A DNA stretch of 64,000 nt from Pyrinomonadaceae bacterium (GCA_017983495.1 JAGOBH010000009.1:40083-104082); one strand, 5' to 3'; shown: positions 51,342 to 63,885, numbered from the stretch's first letter. Numbers and translations: made by a program. The notes: generated from the sequence alone by a model not told the origin.

Positions 51342-52742
51342 ATGGGGCCATCCACGGATCATCAAATGAGAAACCCGGTATTCGGACAATATATCAAGCT
51401 ATCGTCGCTTGCGGCGGCACTCTTGCTGACCATAGCGGCGGCAATTGCGGCACAGACGCCGAACACACCTCAGCTCGATCTCGCGACGGCGGTCGAAAAG
51501 GCGGTCAGCGGAAATCCGATCGCCAAGGCGGCCGACACACGTGTAAAGATCGCCGATCTGAAAGTGCGGGAGATGATGACGGGCAGGCGGCCGTCGATCC
51601 AGTTTAGCCAGTCGGCGGTGGGGAGCAATAATCCGGTCTTCGTCTTTGGCTCGCTGCTCGAACAGGGCCGGTTCGGCCCGTCTAATTTTTCGATCGATTC
51701 GCTGAATAAGCCGGACGGACTGTTGAACTTACGGTCGCTGGTGTCGGCGCAGATGCCGATCTTCGACCAGCACCAAACACGCAGCCGTGTAAAACAGGCC
51801 GAGACGGGCCGGAGCCAGACGGTGCTGATGGCCGAGGCCGCACGCCAGCAGCTTCGCTTTGAGGTGATCAGAACATTTTACGGCGTCATACTCAGCCGCA
51901 GCATGGTCGGCGTCAGCAAGGATGCGATAACGACCGCCGAGGCAAATCGCAAAAAGACCAAGGATCTGGTCGATGTCGGCATGACGACCGATGCCGATCT
52001 GCTCTCGGCCGATGTCGAGGTGGCAAATGCGGTCCAGCGACGGCTCGAGGCCGAGAGCGAACTGGTGACAACGCTTGCGGCAATGAACCTGACCATTGGC
52101 GAAGCGGCCGACATGGACCGCGAACTAAAGGGTGAGCTGAGAGAGAAGTTTTTCCCGGTCGAGGACAGGGCTGAGCTGATACGGCTCGCACTGGAAAACC
52201 GGCCTGACTATCAGCGTGCTCTGCTTGATATCGAAAACAGCCGTCTGCAGTCACGGGCAGTGCGGGACCAGCGTCTGCCGCGGGTCGATGCGTTTGGCAA
52301 TTTTGGCTATTCGTCACCGTATATTACCAACGGTTCGACGGATTACACGGTCGGGGTCAACCTAACGTACACAATATTTGACGCCGGCCGCAAGGCACGC
52401 ACCGAAGCGGCGATCGAGGCCGAGGCTCTCGCCGGCCATGAACGCGACAATCTGGCAAATCAGATCAGGCTCGATGTGATCAGGGCTCACGAGGCATTCA
52501 AAACGTCAGGCGAAAAGATCAGGGTGACGATCAAGAGCATCGCCCAGGCCGACGAGGCTCTGCGGATAGTCGAGGACCGCTACAGATTTGGACGTTCGAC
52601 ATTTAACGAGGTGCTGCGGGCCGGTTCGGCTTTGACAAGGGCCAAGCAGGACCTGCTCAATACACGATACGAATATTACATCAATTACGCCCGTCTGCTG
52701 CTCGCGACCGGGCGGCTGGACGATGTCCGCTGGTTCGATTGA
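51342..52742 (+). CDS. TolC family outer-membrane efflux protein
   Basis: 466 residues. The ATG at 51342 has GAGGTG five bases upstream; an internal ATG at 51366 would start closer to the signal peptide (LAAALLLTIAAAIAAQ). Two OEP repeats: the first with LDLATAVEKAVSGNPIAKAADTRV, the second with AELIRLALENRPDYQRALLDI, each followed by long coiled helices (AEAARQQLRFEVIRTFYGVIL; EALAGHERDNLANQIRLDV). Forms the trimeric outer-membrane duct of the tripartite exporter encoded by this operon. It overlaps the possible TTG extension of the next gene only; the real gap is 11 bp. Confidence 0.92.
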   Translation: MGPSTDHQMRNPVFGQYIKLSSLAAALLLTIAAAIAAQTPNTPQLDLATAVEKAVSGNPIAKAADTRVKIADLKVREMMTGRRPSIQFSQSAVGSNNPVFVFGSLLEQGRFGPSNFSIDSLNKPDGLLNLRSLVSAQMPIFDQHQTRSRVKQAETGRSQTVLMAEAARQQLRFEVIRTFYGVILSRSMVGVSKDAITTAEANRKKTKDLVDVGMTTDADLLSADVEVANAVQRRLEAESELVTTLAAMNLTIGEAADMDRELKGELREKFFPVEDRAELIRLALENRPDYQRALLDIENSRLQSRAVRDQRLPRVDAFGNFGYSSPYITNGSTDYTVGVNLTYTIFDAGRKARTEAAIEAEALAGHERDNLANQIRLDVIRAHEAFKTSGEKIRVTIKSIAQADEALRIVEDRYRFGRSTFNEVLRAGSALTRAKQDLLNTRYEYYINYARLLLATGRLDDVRWFD

Positions 52743-52753
52743 TCGGTGAAGGT

Positions 52754-53953
52754 ATGAATACGAAAAGAGTTTTGATGATCTCGCTCGCCGCGTCGGCCGC
52801 ACTATTTGCCGCCGGTTGCGGAGGCACGGCCGAAAAGACCGAGAACAAGGCCGCGGCCCCGGTCCGCAACGTCTCGACCACGCGGGTCACGCGATCGTCG
52901 ATCGAAGATTTTTACGAGGCGACCGGCACCGTCAAGGCGCGTACGACCACCCAGGTCTCGGCAAATATGATGGGACGCATCATCACGTTTTCCGCCGCCG
53001 AGGGCGACACGGTAACGCGCGGCCAGACGCTGGTCGAGATCGACGCGGCCGAGAGCCGGACGCAGCTGCAAAAGGCACGTGCCGGCCTTGCCGAAGCGCA
53101 GGCTGGCATCACCGAGATCGAACGCTCGGTCGAGGCTGCCAACGCCGCCGTGCGGACCGCCGAGGCAAACAAGCAGCTCGCCGACGTTACGTTTGGCCGC
53201 ATCAAGGAGCTTTATGACCGGCGTTCGGCAACGGCGCAGGAGTTTGACGAGGCTCGTTCGCGTTCGCGAATGGCAGCGTCCGAACTCGACCGTGCCAAAG
53301 CCGGGGTCCAGATCGTCATCTCAAAGCGCAAGCAGCTAAATGCGCGGATCGAACAGGCACGGGCCGACATTGCCGCGGCACAGGTTTCTCAGGGATATTC
53401 GCGGATCACGTCGCCTGTATCGGGCGTAGTGGTGAAAAAATTTGCCGAGGCCGGCTCGACTGCCGCTCCGGGTGTGCCGCTGTTGGCGATCGAGGACAAT
53501 TCGCAATATCGTCTCGAAGCCGCGGTCGAAGAGTCGCGTTCCAGATCCGTGAGGGTCGGTGCCCGCGTCAATGTCCGCATCGACGCGATCGGTGCAAACG
53601 ACATCTACGGCACCATCGCCGAGGTGATGCCTTCGGCGGACGCCGCAAGCCGCAGCTATACGGTAAAGATCGACCTGCCGGCTGACGCACGTCTGCGGAC
53701 CGGACTCTATGGTCTGGCCCGCTTTCCGGTAGCGCAAAAAGAGGCGATTACGGTGCCGCTGACGGCTATCGTCGTTCGCGGTCAGCTCAAGGGTGTTTTT
53801 GTCGTCGCACCCGACGGCACCGCACAGTTTCGCATCGTCACCACCGGAACGGAATCGGAAGGGATGACCGAAGTTTTGACGGGCCTGTCCGAGGGCGACG
53901 AGATAGTCACGGCCGACGCGGCCACAATGACCGATGGCGTGAGGGTCAGGTAA
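52754..53953 (+). CDS. RND efflux periplasmic adaptor (MFP/HlyD type), lipoprotein
   Basis: 399 residues from ATG 52754 (GAAGGT upstream). A lipoprotein signal with lipobox FAAGC places it on the inner membrane. Domains: barrel-sandwich hybrid ([35 protein letters not shown]), a helical hairpin ([22 protein letters not shown] ... RAGVQIV), beta-barrel ([15 protein letters not shown]) and membrane-proximal domain ([22 protein letters not shown]). It links the RND pump and TolC. No metal-binding His/Met extension is seen. Confidence 0.93.
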   Translation: MNTKRVLMISLAASAALFAAGCGGTAEKTENKAAAPVRNVSTTRVTRSSIEDFYEATGTVKARTTTQVSANMMGRIITFSAAEGDTVTRGQTLVEIDAAESRTQLQKARAGLAEAQAGITEIERSVEAANAAVRTAEANKQLADVTFGRIKELYDRRSATAQEFDEARSRSRMAASELDRAKAGVQIVISKRKQLNARIEQARADIAAAQVSQGYSRITSPVSGVVVKKFAEAGSTAAPGVPLLAIEDNSQYRLEAAVEESRSRSVRVGARVNVRIDAIGANDIYGTIAEVMPSADAASRSYTVKIDLPADARLRTGLYGLARFPVAQKEAITVPLTAIVVRGQLKGVFVVAPDGTAQFRIVTTGTESEGMTEVLTGLSEGDEIVTADAATMTDGVRVR

Positions 53954-53957
53954 GCAA

Positions 53958-56900
53958 ATGAAAGAGATCGGGATCGCCGGAAAACTCGCCGGAGCATTTA
54001 TCCAGTCCAAACTGACGCCGCTGATCGTCGCCGCGTCGATCCTGCTCGGCATCGGTGCCGTCATCATGCTGCCCCGCGAAGAAGAGCCGCAGATCATCGT
54101 CCCGATGGTCGACGTGATCGTGCAGATGCCGGGTTCGACCGCAAAAGAGGTCGAGGAACGCGTCACGCGGCCGATGGAAAAGCTGCTGTGGGAAATACCG
54201 GGCGTCGAATATATCTACTCGACGTCGTCGCCGGGTATGTCGATGGCGATCATCCGCTTTAAGGTCGGCCAGAACGAAGAGGACGCGATAGTCCGTCTCA
54301 ATCAAAAACTGTCGGCCAATCATGACCTGATACCGCAGGGTGCATCGCAGCCGATGATCAAACCCCGCTCGATCGACGATGTGCCGATCCTGGCTCTGAC
54401 GCTGTCGAGCGCGCGGTACGACCATTTCACGCTGCGGCGTGTTGCCGCCCAGATCACCGATCAGCTAAAAGAGGTAACGGACGTCTCGGACGTCAAGATC
54501 ATCGGCGGCCAGCGACGGCAGATCCGGGTATTGCTCGACGACGCCAAGATGTCTTCGCGTTCGATAGCCCCGGCGGCGATCGTGCCGATGCTGCAGTCGT
54601 CAAACCAACAGACTGTGTCGGGTACGTTAGCAACGCAAAACCGCGAGGCGATCGTCGAAACGGGCAGTTTTCTGACGTCCGCCGACGATGTCGGCAATGT
54701 CGTGGTAGGCGTCTATGGTGACCGTCCCGTTTACCTACGCGATGTCGCAACGATCGTCGACGGCCCCGAGGAGCCGGCTGACTATGTGATGTTCGGCGGA
54801 ACCGGCAACGGCCATACCGAGACGGGCGAAGCACGAACCGCGACGGGCATCGAGCCCGCTGTCACGATCGCCGTTTCCAAGCGGAAGGGCACCAATGCCA
54901 TCGACATCTCGCATAACCTGTTGGCCAAGGTCGAGTCGATCAAGGGCAGCTTTATCCCGGCCGACGTACGCGTCACGACGACACGCAATTACGGCGAGAC
55001 CGCCGCCGAAAAATCGAACGAGCTGCTGCTGCACATGCTGATCGCGATCGCGTCGGTCTCGGCTCTGATAATGTTCGCACTCGGTTTTCGCGAATCGGGC
55101 ATAGTCGCGATCGCCATACCGGTGACGCTTGCCCTGACGCTGGCGGTATTTTATTTCTACGGCTACACGCTCAACCGCATCACTCTGTTCGCACTGATAT
55201 TCTCGATCGGCATCCTCGTCGATGACGCGATCGTCGTGGTCGAAAATATGACGCGCCATTACGGCCTGCCCGAAAACAAAGGGCGGCCGCTCGTCGAGGT
55301 CGCTATCGAGGCGGTCGATGAGGTCGGCAATCCGACGATCCTTGCGACGTTTGCCGTGATCGCGGCGATATTGCCGATGGCGTTCGTCAGCGGCCTGATG
55401 GGGCCGTACATGCGCCCGATACCGGTCGGAGCCTCGGCAGCGATGATCTTTTCGATGATCGTCGCTTTTGTCGTAACGCCGTGGGCGAGCCTCAAGCTCC
55501 TAAAACAAAATACCAAACACGACCACGGCAAAGAGGGCTTTACGACGCGGCTCTACCGCAAGGTGATGAACGCTATCATTCAGCAGCCGTTTTGGCGATA
55601 CTCGTTTCTTGCCGGTGTCGTCTTCCTGCTGCTGGCATCAATGTCGCTGGTCGCCCTGAAAGCCGTCAAGGTCAAGATGCTGCCCTTTGACAACAAGAGC
55701 GAGTTTCAGGTGATCGTCGACATGCCCGAAGGGTCGACGCTCGAACAGACCGCAGCGGTCACACGCGAGCTCGCGAACTATGTCGGTACCGTTCCCGAGG
55801 TCGTCGATTACCAGATGTATGTCGGCACGGCGTCGCCATATAACTTTAACGGCCTGGTCCGTCACTATTTCCTTCGCCGCGGGCCAAACGTCGCCGACAT
55901 TCAGGTCAATCTGGCGTCAAAGGACGACCGCTCTGCACAGAGCCACGACATCGCCAAACGCGTCCGGCCGGCGTTGCAGCAGATCGCGTTCAAATACGGT
56001 GCAAACGTCAAGGTGGCCGAAGTGCCGCCCGGGCCGCCGGTACTGCAAACGATCGTCGCCGAGGTTTACGGCCCCAATTACGAACGCCAGATCGAGATCG
56101 CGCGCGGTATCCGCGGCATCTTTGAGCAAACTGACGGCGTCGTCGATATCGACTGGTACGTCGAGGACGACCAGACAAAATATGATCTCCTGATCGATAA
56201 GGAAAAAGCCGCGATCAACGGCATCACCGCCGAACAGATCACGCGTACGATCAATCTGGCCGTCGGGGGGATGAACGTCGGCCTGCTGCATCTGCCCAAC
56301 GAAAAAGAAGACACCTACATCAATCTCCGCCTGCCCAAAGCTGACCGCTCAAGCATCGCGGACATACAAAACATCAAGGTCGTCGGTGCTGCCGGCAACA
56401 TGGTACCCGTCAGTGAGCTCGTACAGGTACGCGAATCGCGAAACGACAAGAGCATTTACCATAAGAATCTGATGCCCGTCGTCTATGTCACCGCCGACGT
56501 CGCCGGCACGATCGAGAGTCCTGTTTACGCCATACTCGGCCTCAATGACAAGGTCGAGGCGATGAAACTGCCCGAGGGCTACGCTCTCGAACGCTACGTC
56601 GCGTCGCAGCCATTTTTGACGGACAAATACTCGATGAAATGGGACGGCGAATGGCATATAACGTACGAGGTCTTTCGCGATATGGGCATCGCCTTTGCGG
56701 CCGTGATGGTGTTGATATATATCCTGGTGGTCGGTTGGTTCCAGTCGTTCAAGACACCGCTGACGATCATGGCGGCGATCCCGTTTTCGCTCGTTGGCAT
56801 ATTACCGGCACACGCCCTGATGGGCGCATTTTTTACCGCAACGTCGATGATCGGATTTATCGCCGGAGCGGGTATCGTCGTGCGAAACTCGATCATTCTG

Positions 56901-58007
56901 GTCGATTTTGTCGAGCTTCGCATGAAGCACGGCATGTCGCTGATCGACGCGGTCGTCGATGCCGGAGCGGTGAGATTCAGGCCGATGTTATTGACAGCGG
57001 CGGCCGTTATCGTCGGCTCGGCGGTAATGCTGTTCGACCCGATCTTTCAGGGGCTGGCGATCTCGTTGATGGCTGGCGAGGTCGCCTCTCTGCTACTGTC
57101 GCGAATGGCCGTGCCGGTGCTATTTTACCTGAGCGAACGTAAAAAGCACCCCGCCGTCGAAGTCCGTTCGGATGTAAAGACCGTCATCAGCGCCGTCGAT
57201 ATGAGCCCGCAGTCGGCCATTGCTTTGAAATTTGCCGCTTCGATCGCGGACAGGCTCGGTGTCAAACTCAAGATACTCAATGCCGTTGACGGTGACGTAC
57301 CGCCATATTTCACCTCGTCGCAGATCGACGAGATAGCTGCCAGGCAGCAAGATGCCGCGGACGATGTTCATCTGGCCTTAGATGCGTTCGTACTTGAAAA
57401 TATCGGCACGGCCGGCGAGAGCGAAACCATCGTTGTCGAAGAAACGCCGGTCGCCGCCATTCTCGAGGAATCTGCAAAGTCAGATACGGTGTTGATAGCG
57501 ATGGGTACGCACGGCCGTAGCGGCCTGGACAAGCTGCGGTTCGGTTCGGTTGCCGGTGCTGTTTTGCGTGATTTTGCCGGACCGGTACTGACGGTGAACC
57601 CGCACGTCGAGACTGTGGAAGCGGTCAACATCAAGCGGATACTCTGCCCCGTCGATCTTTCGCCCGAATCAGAAAAAGCTCTGGGGTACGCTGCCGAACT
57701 AGCGGGCCGCTACGGCGCGGAGCTAACTGTGCTCCGGGTTTTGAACAAGAGCGAAAAGAGCGGCAAACACCTCGACGAACTTTGCGATTGGGTGCCGGCC
57801 GAAACACGAGAGCATTGCCAACTGACCGAGGTCGTCAGACACGGCCACCTGACCGAACAGATCCTCGAGGCAGCCGCCGAATCATCGTCTGACCTGATCG
57901 TGATCGGTGTAAGCCACGGCCTGTTCGCCGACGAAACGCTAGGCGAAACAACCGCCCAAATACTAAGAACGGCAGTATGCCCGGTGATAACGGTGCCGCA
58001 TAAATGA
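53958..58007 (+). CDS. RND efflux permease (AcrB/HAE-like) with two C-terminal universal stress protein domains
   Basis: 1349 residues, about 300 longer than usual. Residues 1-1062 are a complete RND pump: LPREEEPQI, proton-relay Asp422/Asp423 in [13 protein letters not shown] (TM4), [16 protein letters not shown], a second TM bundle with [19 protein letters not shown]. Residues ~1069-1210 are a USP domain with the full ATP-binding signature G-2x-G-9x-G-S in [15 protein letters not shown]. Residues ~1222-1349 are a second USP domain ([18 protein letters not shown]) whose Gly motif is degenerate ([16 protein letters not shown]). The tail would be cytosolic and could gate the pump by ATP or stress state. 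No stop or frameshift separates the parts. Confidence 0.93.
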   Translation: MKEIGIAGKLAGAFIQSKLTPLIVAASILLGIGAVIMLPREEEPQIIVPMVDVIVQMPGSTAKEVEERVTRPMEKLLWEIPGVEYIYSTSSPGMSMAIIRFKVGQNEEDAIVRLNQKLSANHDLIPQGASQPMIKPRSIDDVPILALTLSSARYDHFTLRRVAAQITDQLKEVTDVSDVKIIGGQRRQIRVLLDDAKMSSRSIAPAAIVPMLQSSNQQTVSGTLATQNREAIVETGSFLTSADDVGNVVVGVYGDRPVYLRDVATIVDGPEEPADYVMFGGTGNGHTETGEARTATGIEPAVTIAVSKRKGTNAIDISHNLLAKVESIKGSFIPADVRVTTTRNYGETAAEKSNELLLHMLIAIASVSALIMFALGFRESGIVAIAIPVTLALTLAVFYFYGYTLNRITLFALIFSIGILVDDAIVVVENMTRHYGLPENKGRPLVEVAIEAVDEVGNPTILATFAVIAAILPMAFVSGLMGPYMRPIPVGASAAMIFSMIVAFVVTPWASLKLLKQNTKHDHGKEGFTTRLYRKVMNAIIQQPFWRYSFLAGVVFLLLASMSLVALKAVKVKMLPFDNKSEFQVIVDMPEGSTLEQTAAVTRELANYVGTVPEVVDYQMYVGTASPYNFNGLVRHYFLRRGPNVADIQVNLASKDDRSAQSHDIAKRVRPALQQIAFKYGANVKVAEVPPGPPVLQTIVAEVYGPNYERQIEIARGIRGIFEQTDGVVDIDWYVEDDQTKYDLLIDKEKAAINGITAEQITRTINLAVGGMNVGLLHLPNEKEDTYINLRLPKADRSSIADIQNIKVVGAAGNMVPVSELVQVRESRNDKSIYHKNLMPVVYVTADVAGTIESPVYAILGLNDKVEAMKLPEGYALERYVASQPFLTDKYSMKWDGEWHITYEVFRDMGIAFAAVMVLIYILVVGWFQSFKTPLTIMAAIPFSLVGILPAHALMGAFFTATSMIGFIAGAGIVVRNSIILVDFVELRMKHGMSLIDAVVDAGAVRFRPMLLTAAAVIVGSAVMLFDPIFQGLAISLMAGEVASLLLSRMAVPVLFYLSERKKHPAVEVRSDVKTVISAVDMSPQSAIALKFAASIADRLGVKLKILNAVDGDVPPYFTSSQIDEIAARQQDAADDVHLALDAFVLENIGTAGESETIVVEETPVAAILEESAKSDTVLIAMGTHGRSGLDKLRFGSVAGAVLRDFAGPVLTVNPHVETVEAVNIKRILCPVDLSPESEKALGYAAELAGRYGAELTVLRVLNKSEKSGKHLDELCDWVPAETREHCQLTEVVRHGHLTEQILEAAAESSSDLIVIGVSHGLFADETLGETTAQILRTAVCPVITVPHK

Positions 58008-58214
58008 TCGCTGCGGGTCCGGGCTATTGACCCGGATCTGCGACGCCCGGTATGTTGCCGTGACAGGTATCTGTGCGGGCTTCATACTACTCGGCTGCTG
58101 TTCCCGCTTCTCCCGTTTTCAGGTACTCTGCTCATTTAATACTGCCGATATGCCTGGTCGGGCACATTCATTTTTTCGATTCAATTCTTGCCAATTTGTG
58201 GATAAAATAAAAAA

Positions 58215-59039
58215 ATGACGGACAGAATATCTGAAATCGAGATCATCAATCGAAAACCACAAAGGCAGCTATTTGAAACGCCTTTGCTTTTCATTCACGG
58301 GACGGGACACGCCGCGTGGTGCTGGGATGAGTATTTCTTGCCGTACTTTGCGGAACGAGGATTTGATTGCTATGCATTGAGTCTACGCGGACACGGGGCG
58401 AGCGAAGGCCACGAAAAGCTGAAATGGACCTCAGTCGCGGACTATGTTTCAGATGTTTCCCGGGTTGCTTCCGGTCTGCCGAAAACGCCTGTGGTTATAG
58501 GACATTCGCTCGGTGGTTTAGTGGTGCAAAAATATCTCGAAGAGCACGAAGCAAAGGCAGCAATTTTACTAACACCTTCACCGTCGGAAGGGATGTTTTG
58601 GTCGGCCTTCTGGCTGCCTTTTAAGCATCCTATCTTGATGATGAAGATCGGGTTCTATCAGGATTACTCGTTGATGTTTGCCACTCCGGAACTCGCCAAA
58701 AATTTCTTGTTTGCAAAAGATACGAACATTGAAAAGATCGCGGGTTACGTCAGCAAGTTCGGTAAAGAATCATATCGGGCAAATTTGGAGATGATCTTTA
58801 ATCTACCCAAGCCGGAAAAGATCAGGACTAAGATTTTGGTTTTGGGGGCAGACGAAGACGCGCTGGTGTCGAAACGGGCGGTCGAAAAAACCGCTCGTGT
58901 TTATAATGCAGATTGTAAGTTCTTCCATAAAATGGGCCACGACCTAATGTTGGACGACAGCTGGCAAGTGGTCGCAGATCATATGATCGAATGGATGCGT
59001 GAAAAACTACCACCAATCCCGACGCCCGATTCACCATGA
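58215..59039 (+). CDS. Alpha/beta hydrolase
   Basis: 274 residues, cytosolic. Oxyanion/strand segment LLFIHGTGHAAWCWDEYF, nucleophile elbow GHSLGGLVV (Ser-His context intact), acid in VLGADEDALV and catalytic His in KMGHDLMLD. A lid region with aromatic residues (FWSAFWLPFKHP) sits between. Matches lysophospholipase/esterase-like hydrolases; substrate unknown. Start ATG with a weak AAAA-rich leader and no Shine-Dalgarno. The 207 bp upstream hold no gene. Confidence 0.88.
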   Translation: MTDRISEIEIINRKPQRQLFETPLLFIHGTGHAAWCWDEYFLPYFAERGFDCYALSLRGHGASEGHEKLKWTSVADYVSDVSRVASGLPKTPVVIGHSLGGLVVQKYLEEHEAKAAILLTPSPSEGMFWSAFWLPFKHPILMMKIGFYQDYSLMFATPELAKNFLFAKDTNIEKIAGYVSKFGKESYRANLEMIFNLPKPEKIRTKILVLGADEDALVSKRAVEKTARVYNADCKFFHKMGHDLMLDDSWQVVADHMIEWMREKLPPIPTPDSP

Positions 59040-59138
59040 TCGCTTCATACCCGTGATCATCTACAGTGGCGGCAAATTCTTTGAGCTTTTTTCGAGTCCC
59101 CCTCGTCTTATTATAATAAAAAGCTATAGACTCAATTT

Positions 59139-59963
59139 ATGAGAGGCAAATTTCCGTATTTTTTATCAACCGTTTTAGGCATTCTGCTTTTCAGTATCTC
59201 TCATAATGCACAAGAGGGCAGGCGAATTACGTATAACAACGTTAGCGTCGATGTCGTTATAGATAAGCCGGCGAACTATTTCGTGGATGTATTGATCGCT
59301 TATCCCGGAACGGTTGCAACTGACGCTGAGACTCTTCCGGCGGCGCGAAACATATTGGCCAGAGTCAAGGAAATTACGAATCGATCAGACATGATGATCG
59401 TCAGCGTGGCCTATCCGCAAGAGGGCCTGCTGTTCGGAGACGGCATCCGCGAGGCCGAAGCTGCATTGCTTTGGGTCAAGGAAAAAAGCAGAAAAGTACT
59501 GAAACGCAAGGTAAAAAAGATCTTCCTGATAGGACATTCCCAGGGCGGATATATGGTCACCAGATTAAACACGATGCACGCGACCGACGGCGTTATAGCT
59601 AACGGCCCGGGACCTTTGAATCTGGTCTTTCGGTGTGGACTCGAAGAAACCGGTCAGGCACCGCCCGGTGCAGTTTGCAACCTATTACGTCAGACCTATG
59701 GAACGACGACCGCGAATCCTACGGCGTATTTTGCAAGATCGCTGCTGAATTTTACCAATGGCTACCGCTCAGACATTCTCTTCGTCCAGGGTTTGCAGGA
59801 TGCGCAAATCCAGCTTGCTTCGTGGCCGACGTTTAAGCAGCAGGTTACAAACTGCACCACGTGCCAAGGTCGGCAGATCGTCGAGATCGCGAATGCGGGG
59901 CATACCGCACTGTTCGATAGCCCCGCGGCCATAGCGGCGTATAACGATTTCATCAATCGCTGA
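59139..59963 (+). CDS. Exported alpha/beta hydrolase
   Basis: 274 residues with a signal peptide (FLSTVLGILLFSISHNAQ). Nucleophile elbow in IFLIGHSQGGYMVTRL (Ser in GHSQGG), glycine-rich oxyanion region earlier (VLIAYPGTV), acid and His near the end (VQGLQDAQI; IANAGHTALFDSP). Two Cys pairs (RCGLEE, CNLL, TNCTTCQG) suggest disulfides, fitting a periplasmic or secreted enzyme. It is convergent with thiC. Distinct family from the hydrolase just upstream despite the same fold and length. Confidence 0.85.
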   Translation: MRGKFPYFLSTVLGILLFSISHNAQEGRRITYNNVSVDVVIDKPANYFVDVLIAYPGTVATDAETLPAARNILARVKEITNRSDMMIVSVAYPQEGLLFGDGIREAEAALLWVKEKSRKVLKRKVKKIFLIGHSQGGYMVTRLNTMHATDGVIANGPGPLNLVFRCGLEETGQAPPGAVCNLLRQTYGTTTANPTAYFARSLLNFTNGYRSDILFVQGLQDAQIQLASWPTFKQQVTNCTTCQGRQIVEIANAGHTALFDSPAAIAAYNDFINR

Positions 59964-59969
59964 TCAGGT

Positions 59970-62032
<2,063 letters not shown>

Positions 62033-62077
62033 CTTGCGTTCTATGATTGTATCGAAAATGCGTTCGATTTGCCCACG

Positions 62078-62722
62078 TCACGCCGACGCGTTCCCGTTTT
62101 CGTCGTCCTTTATTAGCACCCACGTCGTCATGCACCTTAGATTTTCGACATTAGTTGTTTTGATCGGTTCGAGAAACCGGCCACCCACGCCCGCGGTCGC
62201 GTCTTTCAGCATCTGCTCGTCCACGATAAAACGCTCCGTTCCGTCAGGCATCATATAACGGCCGTTATAACAGCCGTTCGCTGTTGGGACGAGCAAAGTT
62301 TCGATCCCGATCGACGATGCGAGCCGAGCGAAAAACACACCGCCCGGCTTCAAAACCCGCCATTGTTCCACCAGCCAGCGATCGAACTGAGGCCGATCCG
62401 TCGCAAAATGCATGACCGCATTGCAGATCACCCGATCGAACGTCTCGTCGGCAAAGGGTATAGCCTCGAGCGAAGACGTCTGAAAGTTCTCCGACGAAAG
62501 CTCCGGCGCCAGACGTTTTGCCATTTCCCGGATCGCTGCGACCGAGCCCGCATCAACATCGATCGCGCAGACGTCAAAGCCGTTTCGCAGCAACCAGACA
62601 ATGTTTCGCCCTCCGCCGCAACCCGCGTCGAGTATCTTCATCCCCGGCAAAAACCGCCCTTTCTGGATCTGGTCGAAAAGATATATATCGATATCGCCAA
62701 ATAATTCACGAATACTGGTCAT
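62078..62722 (-). CDS. Class I SAM-dependent methyltransferase
   Basis: 214 residues. Motif I in KILDAGCGGGRNIVWLL, acidic motif II CAIDVDAGSV, motif IV DRVICNAVMHFATD, and WRVLKPGGVFFARLASS. No membrane segments. It lies upstream of the thiC riboswitch on the same strand but has its own unit. The family includes tellurite-resistance-like and other small-molecule methyltransferases; substrate not identifiable. It starts divergently from the small secreted gene at 62894. Confidence 0.87.
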   Translation of the reverse strand: MTSIRELFGDIDIYLFDQIQKGRFLPGMKILDAGCGGGRNIVWLLRNGFDVCAIDVDAGSVAAIREMAKRLAPELSSENFQTSSLEAIPFADETFDRVICNAVMHFATDRPQFDRWLVEQWRVLKPGGVFFARLASSIGIETLLVPTANGCYNGRYMMPDGTERFIVDEQMLKDATAGVGGRFLEPIKTTNVENLRCMTTWVLIKDDENGNASA

Positions 62723-62809
62723 TTTTTCATGGCCGATCTAACTGATCGCATACGCATTATGACAGATAAGCCCGTCATAATTATGCCGTATTAGAATTTT
62801 GCTTTTGTG

Positions 62810-62838
62810 TTACAACCATTTCTTTCAAATGGTATACT
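62810..62838 (+). promoter_or_regulatory. Promoter with extended -10 for the gene at 62894
   Basis: TTACAA at 62810-62815, 17-bp spacer, TATACT at 62833-62838 preceded by TG (TGGTATACT), an extended -10. The weak -35 is compensated by the extension. Confidence 0.55.
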
Positions 62839-62841
62839 AAT

Positions 62842-62876
62842 GTTAAAAGTGTTTATCGGTGATTAACACTTTTGAC
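62842..62876 (+). promoter_or_regulatory. 5'-leader hairpin
   Basis: AAAAGTGTT (62845-62853) pairs with AACACTTTT (62865-62873), and GTT/GAC extends the stem with one G-U pair, loop 11 nt. It lies between the predicted start of transcription and the ribosome binding site GGGGGG of the next gene and could affect its stability or translation. Confidence 0.5.
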
Positions 62877-62893
62877 AGAAGGGGGGTCTGATT

Positions 62894-63415
62894 GTGAAGA
62901 AAGTGATCTTTAGCGTTATCGCCGTATTTTCCGTTCAGGCCGGGTTCATCGCATTGTCGTCGTTGGATCGGCAAACCGAAGAGGATGCCAAGGTTGCGCC
63001 TGTCATTTCCGCCCCGTTGATCGACGCTCGCGACATGATCGCTGAGATTGAACCGGATACGGGCGAATCAATTTACACAGAATACACCCCGATTCCCGCT
63101 CGGACGCTCAATTCGCCTGTCAGCAAGGACGTTATCAACAAGGGCCGCCGCAACCCTTCGCCTAAGCAAGTCCCGACACGAACTACCGCTAGCCTCACAA
63201 ATTTCGAACCTGTCGTTATCACCATTAAGGCTCCACAGGTCAGGCCACAGTCCGAAAAACCCCAGGTAGCAGCTGCAAAATTAGATCAAACTGAAAAGCA
63301 GGCGTTTTCCGCGGTATCAAAACCGGCGAAGAAGCGATCGTTCTTTTCGAAGTCGATGTCCATCATAAAAACGCCATTTCGATGGATAAAGTCGCTTGGT
63401 TCGAAGATCCTATAG
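62894..63415 (+). CDS. Small exported hypothetical protein
   Basis: 173 residues; GTG start with AAGGGGGG ten bases upstream. One N-terminal hydrophobic segment (VIFSVIAVFSVQAGFIAL) serves as a signal or anchor. The rest is hydrophilic, Pro/Lys-rich and probably disordered, with a basic amphipathic end (PFRWIKSLGSKIL). No domain recognised. It has a clear promoter and leader hairpin, so it is likely real and regulated. Function unknown. Confidence 0.75.
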   Translation: MKKVIFSVIAVFSVQAGFIALSSLDRQTEEDAKVAPVISAPLIDARDMIAEIEPDTGESIYTEYTPIPARTLNSPVSKDVINKGRRNPSPKQVPTRTTASLTNFEPVVITIKAPQVRPQSEKPQVAAAKLDQTEKQAFSAVSKPAKKRSFFSKSMSIIKTPFRWIKSLGSKIL

Positions 63416-63440
63416 GTTCTGTCACTTACTACTTCATTCT

Positions 63441-63479
63441 GCGATCTCTGCGTTAAAGCTCAGCGATCTCTGCGTTAAA
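63441..63479 (+). repeat. 17-bp repeat GCGATCTCTGCGTTAAA, two tandem copies
   Basis: Identical copies at 63441-63457 and 63463-63479, start-to-start 22 bp. A third copy with one mismatch is at 63777-63793 and an inverted one at 12341-12357. Confidence 0.8.
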
Positions 63480-63560
63480 CAAGAGTTCCACGCCGAGATC
63501 GGGGAGTGTTTTGAGTTCCAACTACAATTGGCTCTTTTCTCACATTGCGTCCTGGAGCAA

Positions 63561-63670
63561 TTGGTAGGAAATAGTAGGGAGATGTCATACAGCAATTAGC
63601 GGCTAACTGTTGTGAGTGGGTCAGTTAGAACTGATTTCGCGTTTTGTCCCATTTGTCCCAACAAGTTCCC
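63561..63670 (-). repeat. Dispersed repeat, copy B (inverted relative to copy A)
   Basis: Read on the reverse strand it has GGGAACTTGTTGGGACAA, a second GGGACAA, GCGAAAT, TCTAAC, CAACAGTTAGC and a CCCTACTATTTCC block, in the same order as copy A at 11968-12108. Confidence 0.7.
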
Positions 63671-63684
63671 GCATGGTGAGAGTC

Positions 63685-63728
63685 GAGGAAGTCCAGAAAG
63701 TCTGGGAAGTCTTGAAAGTCGGGAAGGC
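63685..63728 (+). repeat. 9-bp tandem array
   Basis: Four in-phase units of the form NNG(A/G)AAGTC (63685, 63694, 63703, 63712) followed by a partial fifth. Confidence 0.65.
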
Positions 63729-63776
63729 TCATGTTGGCCTTTTACTCTTTCACCTTTTCACTTCTTTGCGGCCTCA

Positions 63777-63793
63777 GCGATCTCTGCGCTAAA
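63777..63793 (+). repeat. 17-bp dispersed repeat, third copy
   Basis: GCGATCTCTGCGcTAAA, one mismatch from the tandem copies at 63441-63479. An adjacent segment ending CCAACTTTAGTTGG also mirrors CCAACTACAATTGG near 63519. Confidence 0.7.
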
Positions 63794-63885
63794 GACCATC
63801 TCCACGCCGAGACCGGAGAGTTTTACGCAGAGCCCGCAGAGAGTTTTGAGTACCAACTTTAGTTGGCTCTTCCGCGACTTCGAAC

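Noticed and set aside
58018..58036. 6-bp hairpin (TCCGGG/CCCGGA) after the RND gene as terminator
   Set aside because: Short stem and no T-run; not enough to call termination.
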